From JBALVT01 sp036961345 (lineage in GTDB: Bacteria > Pseudomonadota > Gammaproteobacteria > Pseudomonadales > Halieaceae), in contig JBALVT010000062.1 of the NCBI GenBank assembly GCA_036961345.1, forward strand, positions 1 to 21,100: DNA of 21,100 nt, given 5' to 3'. Below the pieces are notes generated by a model. The model made no database searches. It had not been told where the DNA came from and was given only the letters and a program-made list of their open reading frames with translations. Of this stretch, positions 15,020 to 21,100 are shown one piece after another. The position numbers and the translations under genes were made by a program. The stretch's first letter is position 1. Every line of letters begins with the position of its first letter.

Positions 15020-16354
15020 CTATTCTTCGACTGCCGGGACCAAGGCTATTTTCGGCTGAGGGAAGGGCCTGGCCGGCGGCGCATAGACAGCCATAGAAAT
15101 TGACTCTTGCACTATTGGGTTTGTTTCCTTTTTTGGCTTACCAAAAACCCAGTAATTTTTGCGATTAAAGTTATCTACCCGCTTTTCCATATAGGGCTGT
15201 AATGCGACCGAATAGAGTCGGTAAGATGTGAAGCAATAAATCAAAGCCAGCAACACCACTGCGGGAACCAGTTTCAAAAACCGACGATCAGCTCGATAGG
15301 CGACTATGAGAAAGGTATTAGACAACAACAATATCGAAGGAAAGCTGTAACGCGAAGAAAGTGCATATTCTATATCTGAATAAGGTGCCCTGCCCAATAC
15401 CATGGCAAACACTGACAGGCATATAAACCAACCAAAGAGTTCAAGCTGCAGATTATCCACCCTGAAGTGATAGACCGTTGAACCGGCGAGTACCAATACC
15501 ATCACAGCACCGGAAATGACTGCGGCGACCACGCTGCTTTCACTCACTGCGCTGCCCAGCAGTGCAAAGTAATAAAACAGGTGATGAACAGGGGTTTCCC
15601 ATAACAGGCCCAGAACATGTGACATCGAGTTTGGGGTTTCAAGACCTGCCCGCCAGGCGAGCATTACGAAAACCGTCGCGACAAACCAAAGCACAGGCAA
15701 GACAATCGACCTACGTTTTAATACCACCGCCTGATGAAGCAAGGCAGCAAGACCAATAAACCAGACCATCTGCCCGGATGCGAGGGTAAACGTTGCAAGG
15801 CTTGCCAGCACCAAGGCCGCTACAAAGCTAAACGTGCCTTTCTTTCCGAGGCAATACAGGCTGGCAAAGCCATAGAGATAAACATAAAAATATGCAAATG
15901 CCGCCATGCTCCATAGCGTTATGCCGTATGCCCGAAGCTGAAACAGTATCAAGGCGACAGGCAGCAGTATTAACCAGCGTGCGCTATGATCCCTGACAGA
16001 TAAATACCAAAGTGCAAAAATCAGCACCAGCGCAAAATTTGCCACAAACGTAAGTGACCGGAAGTTCACCTCGCCTTCAAGTGAAAACACTAGATAGTAA
16101 ATCAGTCGTGATGACAGTGTTCTATGGTCGTTGTGTTGGGCAAAGAGCAGATCGGCTTTGGTCGCAGCATCATCCGAATTTACCAGGCCATTAATAACTT
16201 GCAGCACGTCGAGTATGTCATCTGCAAAGGGGATATTAATAGCGTGCGCGAAGAGAAACGCGCCATAACACGCTATCGTTATAAAAATTCCGGCCGGAGG
16301 CAGCCACGCCAAATAGCTACCGGTACCATGAAACAGATTTTCCCTCGATGCCAA
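15020..16354 (-). CDS. multi-pass membrane protein, GT-C-like, function unknown
   Basis: From a TTG at 16352-16354 the protein has 444 residues, with about ten hydrophobic helices and a short Pro-rich cytoplasmic-looking tail. The first extracytoplasmic loop has ADD (44-46) and QHNDHR (73-78). A late loop has SSRYSFPS (333-340). The homologue at 17285 shows the same order: acidic pair, His-x-x-x-His-Arg-like motif, late Arg-Tyr. Such loop motifs suggest a GT-C-type glycosyltransferase, which is inference. In-frame GTG (16435) and ATG (16423) starts would overlap the sulfotransferase by 62 or 50 bases. The TTG lies 20 bases after the sulfotransferase stop, has an AGG 7 bases upstream, and gives a short N-terminal tail like the homologue, so it is preferred with moderate confidence. 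Confidence 0.72.
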   Translation of the reverse strand: MASRENLFHGTGSYLAWLPPAGIFITIACYGAFLFAHAINIPFADDILDVLQVINGLVNSDDAATKADLLFAQHNDHRTLSSRLIYYLVFSLEGEVNFRSLTFVANFALVLIFALWYLSVRDHSARWLILLPVALILFQLRAYGITLWSMAAFAYFYVYLYGFASLYCLGKKGTFSFVAALVLASLATFTLASGQMVWFIGLAALLHQAVVLKRRSIVLPVLWFVATVFVMLAWRAGLETPNSMSHVLGLLWETPVHHLFYYFALLGSAVSESSVVAAVISGAVMVLVLAGSTVYHFRVDNLQLELFGWFICLSVFAMVLGRAPYSDIEYALSSRYSFPSILLLSNTFLIVAYRADRRFLKLVPAVVLLALIYCFTSYRLYSVALQPYMEKRVDNFNRKNYWVFGKPKKETNPIVQESISMAVYAPPARPFPQPKIALVPAVEE

Positions 16355-16373
16355 TCGGTAACCTACTGTGTAA

Positions 16374-17132
16374 TCATGAGATTTTTTTCCGCCCAGAGCG
16401 CGCAATATTAAGTAATTCTTCATCCACTGCAACACGTGCTCTCAATGTCTCCAGAGTAGAGGCTTTTAACGACGCGCTTTGCAGCGGACTTTGAGTAACA
16501 AATTGCCGCGCGCTGGGAATCTCATCCACGATATCCAGGGCTTCCAATATCAGGCGAAAGTCATCATCAAAGGTTTCGGTCAAACCTATGTGAGAGAAAC
16601 TGGCCATATGTGCTGTGGCCAAATCCAGTAAATCGGTCTCACTCAAGCCTTTCATCGAACTGCGATCATCATACCAGTATGATCCGGCGAGTTGCCAAGC
16701 CTGCAGATTATCCAACGCTTCGACAACCTCTGGCAGCGTGGACCCCATAAATCCATCAACGCCAAGATCTCTGGCGGCCCGTGCTACCGGGAACTGCCTT
16801 TGCATATCCGGATGTAAACAAAATTTGTAAAACGACAATACACGCTCTACAGGGTCACGTAGAAAAGTGAAAGAATATGTCTGGGCTAATAATCCGGCAA
16901 TATCGTTATAGCCGAAGTGGCCGGACAAAAATTGGTAGCTGGCCAGCTCGCCATCGAGCGCTTCGCCACCCTCCGGAAACTTCAGAAAATCGCCATGGGA
17001 ACAAAGCGCATCTGCGGGGAGTCTTTGTCGGAAAAAATGAACAATGGAGGTGCCGGCCGTTTTGGCCATATGTAAAAATAGCACTCGCTGCTTTAAGGTA
17101 ATGGGTTTGGGCCTCGCTCTAGCATTAGACAT
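16374..17132 (-). CDS. sulfotransferase family protein (PAPS-dependent)
   Basis: A 252-residue protein from the ATG at 17130-17132. The 5'-phosphosulfate-binding motif is LHMAKTAGTS (20-29). GHFGY lies at 71-75, the 3'-phosphate-binding motif LRDPVERVLSFYK at 91-103, and DNLQAWQLAG at 141-150, as in the Sulfotransfer_2 (carbohydrate sulfotransferase-like) group. It should transfer sulfate from PAPS to a sugar hydroxyl, or possibly to a lipid. No signal peptide or anchor is seen, so it probably acts on the cytoplasmic side. A longer form from ATG 17187-17189 would add 19 residues that do not resemble the family. Both starts have only modest ribosome sites. The multi-pass gene follows and is likely co-transcribed. 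The sulfatase gene converges from the other side. Confidence 0.88.
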   Translation of the reverse strand: MSNARARPKPITLKQRVLFLHMAKTAGTSIVHFFRQRLPADALCSHGDFLKFPEGGEALDGELASYQFLSGHFGYNDIAGLLAQTYSFTFLRDPVERVLSFYKFCLHPDMQRQFPVARAARDLGVDGFMGSTLPEVVEALDNLQAWQLAGSYWYDDRSSMKGLSETDLLDLATAHMASFSHIGLTETFDDDFRLILEALDIVDEIPSARQFVTQSPLQSASLKASTLETLRARVAVDEELLNIARSGRKKIS

Positions 17133-17200
17133 GAATAAAATTTTCCAGCCTGAACAATGCAGGGCCTTTGTGTAGCGGCGACACGCCATTCTAAATCCGG

Positions 17201-17238
17201 TTTATGCTGTAGTCTAGTCTGGGGTATAGTCTGCGGGG
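17201..17238 (+). promoter_or_regulatory. candidate promoter with a direct repeat before the 17285 operon
   Basis: TATAGT (17225-17230) is a five-of-six -10 match, with TTTATG (17201-17206) as a weak -35 at 18 bases. The -10 is overlapped by a direct repeat, TAGTCTGGGG (17215-17224) and TAGTCTGCGGGG (17227-17238), with an offset of 12 bases, close to one helical turn. It lies in the divergent spacer between the sulfotransferase and the 17285 gene, where a shared regulator could act on both. Confidence 0.3.
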
Positions 17239-17284
17239 CAATATTGCGCCCTACACAATCTACAATCAATATCCGGGAAAATGA

Positions 17285-19099
17285 ATGACTGAAATAGTGC
17301 CCGCGCGGCCACTATCCAAATCACAGCTTACCTTGGCTTGCCTGGCCATGGGACTGGGTTTGTTTTGGTTTGCCTGGACAGTATTGCTTTGGTACAGACT
17401 TCACCCACATCTGCCCTGGCGCGATGTGTTCGTAATCCTGGACGATCTACGGCCACTGTTTGGTGGAGAATCCCCCTGGGCCAACCTGCAGATGTGGATT
17501 GAACCACATTACGCCGCACACCGTATCGCTATCCCACGAATATTGGTCGCCCTGGACGTTAATTACTTCGGCGCACAGAACCACCTGCTATATGCCGCTG
17601 CCTGGAGCGCCATTACAACCTATTTGGTGATCTTTCTGCGCTCCGCCAGGCTCTATTTTGGCTCCGATAAAATCAGCTGGTATTTCTGCAGCGGACTTGT
17701 ACTCACGCTTATTTTTGCTCCCGCGCACCTGTGGAATCTGATAAATGCCATCAATGGCAGTTGGCATATCACCTTCGCCTGCGGCCTTGGTGCCGTCTAT
17801 ATATTGTCAAAACGGCAAGACGGCCCACAGCCGCGAGATTGGATTTTTGCCTACCTGTTGGCCACAATCGGGGCATTCACTACCTTCGCGGGCGTTATCA
17901 TCTGGCTTGTTCTCCCGCTTTTTGCGCTCGATGGTTCAAAACGAACACTGATAATGACGAGCATTGCGAGCCTGCTCTTCACCCTGGGTTATCTTGATGG
18001 CCTTTCATCGGACGCCCAGATTGCCGCGGCATGGGACGGCGGCGATCCCCAAATAATGAACAGGATCAAGGCAACCGGTACCGAGGCCATTGCCCACAGT
18101 TCCCCTGCGGCCTTAGCCGGAAGAACACTCAAACTATTGGCGTGGCCACTTTCAGCCACCAACCCATTGCTGGGCGCGATACTTGTTGCTATGTCGCTGG
18201 TCTTTCTAGGCGCGAAAGGACTGGAATTTCTGCGCGAGCAGCTAGGCTTCAAAACCAAATCACATCCTTGGCTACGTCTATGCCTGTTAATGGCCACCAT
18301 CGCTCTGGGCGTGGCGATAGCAATCGGCCTGGGACGGCTAATCGAACAACCCAATCACGCCGATGGCCCAAGTTACGAACGATACAATACAGTCATTGCC
18401 ATTTACTGGATCGGAATCATCGGGCTTTTATGTGCAGCTCAGCAGAACTTCTCCAATCGCTACAAGCTGCTGACAATGATCAGTTTACTTGTAGTTACGG
18501 CGGTGCTGATCGCACCAGCCGGTGACTACCTTAAAGAGGAAGTATTGAGCGTGGAGCACGCGGGCAAACTGTTTGCTGCTGGTGAAAAGCCGCGACTGCG
18601 CCCCAGGACAAACAATAAGCTCTTGAGATTTACACCGGAATACATTTACAGTTTTGAGAAGATCTTCAAGGCGCAAGATTTGGCCTACTATCGAGACACT
18701 AAAGCAGTCCAATGGCTCAGATATCCACCAGAGTGCGAAGTGGGAGTTTTTAATCTCGAGCCGCTGCCTGATAAAAGAACAGCTATAATTGGTTTACAGG
18801 CCACGCTCCCTCCTCTACTGACAACATTCACACGAGACCTGCTCATCCTGAAGCGGCAAAAGATGGTCGCCAGGCTCTACTCCCGACACCTGGGCGACTA
18901 TACCCCGCTCTCCCTGATTAGCCCCTCGAAAAATAATTGGACAGGCCATATGGGCGCCAAACTTGCACGTCAGGGCCAATTACAAATAATGGCCAACAAC
19001 ATAGGACCCACTACGTTTCAATGTAGAATAGGCGCTCTGGGAACGACGAAAGCCAAGACTCCCAATAACAATGCCCCACAGGTTGCCCTGGATGTATGA
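17285..19099 (+). CDS. multi-pass membrane protein, GT-C-like, with soluble C-terminal domain
   Basis: A 604-residue protein with about ten membrane helices up to residue 412, then a soluble domain of about 190 residues. The first extracytoplasmic loop has WRDVFVILDD (45-54) and EPHYAAHRIAIPR (73-85). NLINAINGSWH (151-161) and SYERYNTVIAIYW (363-375) follow. It resembles the protein at 15020-16354 in motif order and topology. A role as a GT-C-type glycosyltransferase using a polyprenyl-phosphate sugar is inferred from the motif pattern and from the polyprenyl-phosphate glycosyltransferase gene at the end of its operon. GGGA (17275-17278) lies 6 bases before the ATG. Its end overlaps the methyltransferase start by 8 bases, which implies coupled translation. 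Confidence 0.75.
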   Translation: MTEIVPARPLSKSQLTLACLAMGLGLFWFAWTVLLWYRLHPHLPWRDVFVILDDLRPLFGGESPWANLQMWIEPHYAAHRIAIPRILVALDVNYFGAQNHLLYAAAWSAITTYLVIFLRSARLYFGSDKISWYFCSGLVLTLIFAPAHLWNLINAINGSWHITFACGLGAVYILSKRQDGPQPRDWIFAYLLATIGAFTTFAGVIIWLVLPLFALDGSKRTLIMTSIASLLFTLGYLDGLSSDAQIAAAWDGGDPQIMNRIKATGTEAIAHSSPAALAGRTLKLLAWPLSATNPLLGAILVAMSLVFLGAKGLEFLREQLGFKTKSHPWLRLCLLMATIALGVAIAIGLGRLIEQPNHADGPSYERYNTVIAIYWIGIIGLLCAAQQNFSNRYKLLTMISLLVVTAVLIAPAGDYLKEEVLSVEHAGKLFAAGEKPRLRPRTNNKLLRFTPEYIYSFEKIFKAQDLAYYRDTKAVQWLRYPPECEVGVFNLEPLPDKRTAIIGLQATLPPLLTTFTRDLLILKRQKMVARLYSRHLGDYTPLSLISPSKNNWTGHMGAKLARQGQLQIMANNIGPTTFQCRIGALGTTKAKTPNNNAPQVALDV

Positions 19100-19850
19100 G
19101 TACGACGAAGTTTTCTATAATTACATCAATCGTGGTGCGATCAGCTCTGCCCGCGCGCTACTGCCGCCTCTAATTTCCGCCCTACCGTGCGAGATAGAAT
19201 CAGTATTGGATGTCGGTTGCGGGGCAGGCGCCTGGCTCAGCGTATGGAAATCAATGGGGGCAGACATTACCGGACTGGACGGCGACTACGTGCGCAAAGA
19301 CCAACTATTAATTGATACGGAAGAATTTATTGCAACAGATCTGAGAAACGGCTTTTCTGTGCAAAAAAAATTCACCCTGGCACAATGTCTTGAGGTGGCC
19401 GAACATTTGCCACCCACCGCCGCTGCCGGTGTTGTAGAAAGCCTGTGCCAACATGCAGACCTGGTGCTTTTTTCCGCCGCAACACCGGGCCAAGGCGGCG
19501 AAAATCATATCAATGAACAACCCATCAGTTACTGGCGAGCACTTTTTCAAAAGCAAGGATATGCACTGTATGATCCAGTGAGGCCGGCTGTATCGGGGGA
19601 TTCAAACGTAAAATCCTGGTATCGCTACAATACATTCCTTTACGTTAGCGAAAAATGTCCGCAGCACACCAAGGATGGCCTGGCCAGACACCGAGTCGCG
19701 AGTGAACAACACCCTAAAAATTTCGAACCACTGCTATACCGGGTCCGCAAAAAGTTGATCAGAATATTGCCTGACCAGATCAGTACCTTGATGGCCATCG
19801 TCAAAAAAAATCTATTTAGGCTATCATTCAAGTTAAGGCGCAATGAGTAA
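19092..19850 (+). CDS. class I SAM-dependent methyltransferase
   Basis: From ATG 19092 the protein has 252 residues. Motif I is VLDVGCGAG (38-46), the acidic loop GLDGDYV (61-67) would contact the SAM ribose, LEVAEHLP is at 100-107, and SAATPGQGG followed by HINEQP (128-144) completes the fold. The C-terminal 50 residues are very basic. An ATG at 19071 would add seven residues and a 29-base overlap. The inner ATG is preferred because AGG (19080-19082) lies 9 bases before it and the overlap with the upstream gene falls to 8 bases. It overlaps the next gene by 8 bases too. It probably methylates a sugar, lipid-linked intermediate or glycan terminus made by its operon partners; that is inference. 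Confidence 0.9.
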   Translation: MYEYDEVFYNYINRGAISSARALLPPLISALPCEIESVLDVGCGAGAWLSVWKSMGADITGLDGDYVRKDQLLIDTEEFIATDLRNGFSVQKKFTLAQCLEVAEHLPPTAAAGVVESLCQHADLVLFSAATPGQGGENHINEQPISYWRALFQKQGYALYDPVRPAVSGDSNVKSWYRYNTFLYVSEKCPQHTKDGLARHRVASEQHPKNFEPLLYRVRKKLIRILPDQISTLMAIVKKNLFRLSFKLRRNE

Positions 19851-20817
19851 GCCAATGGAAGCTGATACCCCCCCAACACTTGCACTCGTTGTGCCGTGTT
19901 ATAACGAGCAACAGGTAATGCCCTTCACAGCCCGGACGCTGCGCTCCGAGATGCATCGGCTGCAGGCGCAAGGATTAATTAGCGCTGATTCGCGCATCTA
20001 CTTTGTAGACGATGGCAGCAAGGACAATACCTGGGCCATCATTAGCGAGCTCGCAGACCAGGACGCGATTTATGCAGGCATAAAGCTGGCCCGCAATTAC
20101 GGCCACCAGTATGCACTTTACGCCGGTCTGATGGAGGCCAAAGCCGATGCTTATGTCAGTCTCGATGCCGACTTACAAGATGATATAGCTGCCATTGAAC
20201 ACATGCTGGCGGCATATGCCAAAGGCAGTGAGATAGTGTATGGCGTACGGGATAATCGAGACAGTGATACGCGCTTCAAACGCCTTACAGCCGGGCTACA
20301 TTATTCTCTACTAGAGAAAATGGGAATTCGCACCGTGCGAAATCACGCTGACTTTCGCCTGATGAGCCATAGAGCAATTGAAAATCTGGGGCAATATCGC
20401 GAATCAAACCTGTATTTGCGAGGCATAGTGCCTCTGCTGGGCCTGCGTTCAGAGGAGGTTTATTACACCAGAAGTAAACGCATGATTGGCGAGTCAAAAT
20501 ACCCCTTCAGCAAAATGTTAAATCTGTCGCTACAAGGCATGACCTCATTTTCCATTTTGCCACTGAGAATATTCTCGATGCTTGGTCTGCTGGTTTTCTT
20601 CATTGCCATCGCACTGGGCGGGTGGGCATTGTACTCAGCGATATGGGGTGTTGGTACCGTTCCCGGCTGGGCATCAACGGTAATCCCCATTTACCTGCTG
20701 GGAGGACTGCAGTTGCTGGCTATAGGGGTGGCAGGCGAATACATCGGCAAAATATTCATCGAATCCAAGGGTAGACCGCTCTACCAGGTAGAGCGTCGCT
20801 CCGGCATCGACAGCTGA
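19843..20817 (+). CDS. polyprenyl-phosphate glycosyltransferase, family 2 (DPM1/GtrB/ArnC-like)
   Basis: A 324-residue protein with a cytoplasmic GT-A domain and two C-terminal membrane helices (about 241-266 and 278-300). Motifs are VVPCYNEQQVM (16-26), FVDDGSKDNTW (54-64), the metal-binding DADLQDD (108-114) and HADFRLMSHRA (168-178). This is the standard layout of enzymes that transfer a sugar from a nucleotide donor to undecaprenyl phosphate, giving a lipid-linked monosaccharide for use by GT-C enzymes outside the inner membrane. AAGG lies about 6 bases before the ATG, and the start overlaps the methyltransferase stop (ATGAGTAA). The sugar is unknown. No GtrA-like flippase is present in the window. 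It ends 3 bases from the convergent gene at 20821. Confidence 0.92.
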   Translation: MSKPMEADTPPTLALVVPCYNEQQVMPFTARTLRSEMHRLQAQGLISADSRIYFVDDGSKDNTWAIISELADQDAIYAGIKLARNYGHQYALYAGLMEAKADAYVSLDADLQDDIAAIEHMLAAYAKGSEIVYGVRDNRDSDTRFKRLTAGLHYSLLEKMGIRTVRNHADFRLMSHRAIENLGQYRESNLYLRGIVPLLGLRSEEVYYTRSKRMIGESKYPFSKMLNLSLQGMTSFSILPLRIFSMLGLLVFFIAIALGGWALYSAIWGVGTVPGWASTVIPIYLLGGLQLLAIGVAGEYIGKIFIESKGRPLYQVERRSGIDS

Positions 20818-20820
20818 GGT

Positions 20821-21100
20821 TTAGGCACCCGCTGTGCCCTTGGCTTTGGCTCCCTTCGCGGCGCTCTTAATCCACTTCAACAGCAGTTTGTAGTCTGCAG
20901 GGTTGGTCTTTTTATAATCCTTCATTCTGCGATCTACCGAGGAAAGGTAACCCTCAATATTACTGCCTTCCAAAATCGTGAACAGCAGGTCATCACTGCA
21001 ATCATTCCCCGCAAGACAAGCGATAACTGACTCTCCTCCATCGGCCGTGTAGTGAACGCCATCCTGAAAAAATGGTTTACCAGCTTCCATGGGTTCCAGC
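20821..21100 (-). CDS. unrecognised protein, probably the C-terminal part
   Basis: The frame is open to the window edge; the last visible ATG (21088-21090) would give 89 residues, but the gene may begin further right. Visible features are a Cys pair in CLAGNDC (25-31 from that ATG), an acidic middle section, and a tail rich in Lys, Ala and Gly. There is no signal peptide or membrane helix in the visible part. I do not recognise a family. It converges on the polyprenyl-phosphate glycosyltransferase with only 3 bases between stops, so its relation to the glycan block is unclear. Confidence 0.6.
   Translation of the reverse strand, partial: LEPMEAGKPFFQDGVHYTADGGESVIACLAGNDCSDDLLFTILEGSNIEGYLSSVDRRMKDYKKTNPADYKLLLKWIKSAAKGAKAKGTAGA

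Noticed and set aside
17133..17189. N-terminal extension of the sulfotransferase by 19 codons
   Set aside because: The extra residues do not look like the family, and the PAPS-binding motif is at the expected distance from the inner ATG; it remains possible because GGAT precedes the outer ATG.

Overview
The window looks like a chromosomal segment of a Gram-negative bacterium, most likely a marine gammaproteobacterium. This rests on intermediate GC content, SD-type ribosome sites, a lipobox-bearing sulfatase, and gene families common in that group. I cannot name the species from sequence alone. Coding density is very high: there are 20 protein genes (two touch the window edges), no tRNA or rRNA genes, no CRISPR array, no transposase, and no gene-free stretch over 300 bases. 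The largest gap is the 234-base divergent spacer at 11282-11515.

Left region (2-3867, + strand): an acyl/ester catabolism block. It holds the tail of an HSL-type alpha/beta hydrolase, an AMP-forming acyl-CoA synthetase, an MBL-fold hydrolase and a complete second HSL-type hydrolase. Next (3947-6483, + strand) come three Fe(II)/2-oxoglutarate oxygenase genes in a row: one PhyH-like protein, then two tandem paralogues of a prolyl-hydroxylase-like family.

Middle region (6499-11281, - strand): a probable operon read leftward, in the order membrane fatty acid desaturase, zinc-ribbon SAM methyltransferase with a C-terminal membrane segment, second methyltransferase, family 2 glycosyltransferase, FkbM/Methyltransf_24-like methyltransferase. 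A terminator-like hairpin may divide it before the glycosyltransferase.

Right region (11516-20817, alternating strands): a cell-surface glycan block. It has a multi-pass GT-C-like protein started by TTG, overlapping a lipoprotein sulfatase (+). A sulfotransferase and a multi-pass membrane protein follow on the - strand. A second, related multi-pass protein, a methyltransferase and a polyprenyl-phosphate glycosyltransferase then form a tightly overlapping + strand operon. A C-terminal piece of an unrecognised gene (-) closes the window.

Read together, 6499-20817 looks like an accessory locus that builds and decorates a surface glycan or glycolipid: lipid-linked sugar donor, GT-C transferases, several methyltransferases, a sulfate writer and a periplasmic or outer-membrane sulfate eraser. 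The adjacent desaturase and oxygenases could modify a lipid carrier or the glycan. The family assignments come from visible motifs. The common pathway is inference.
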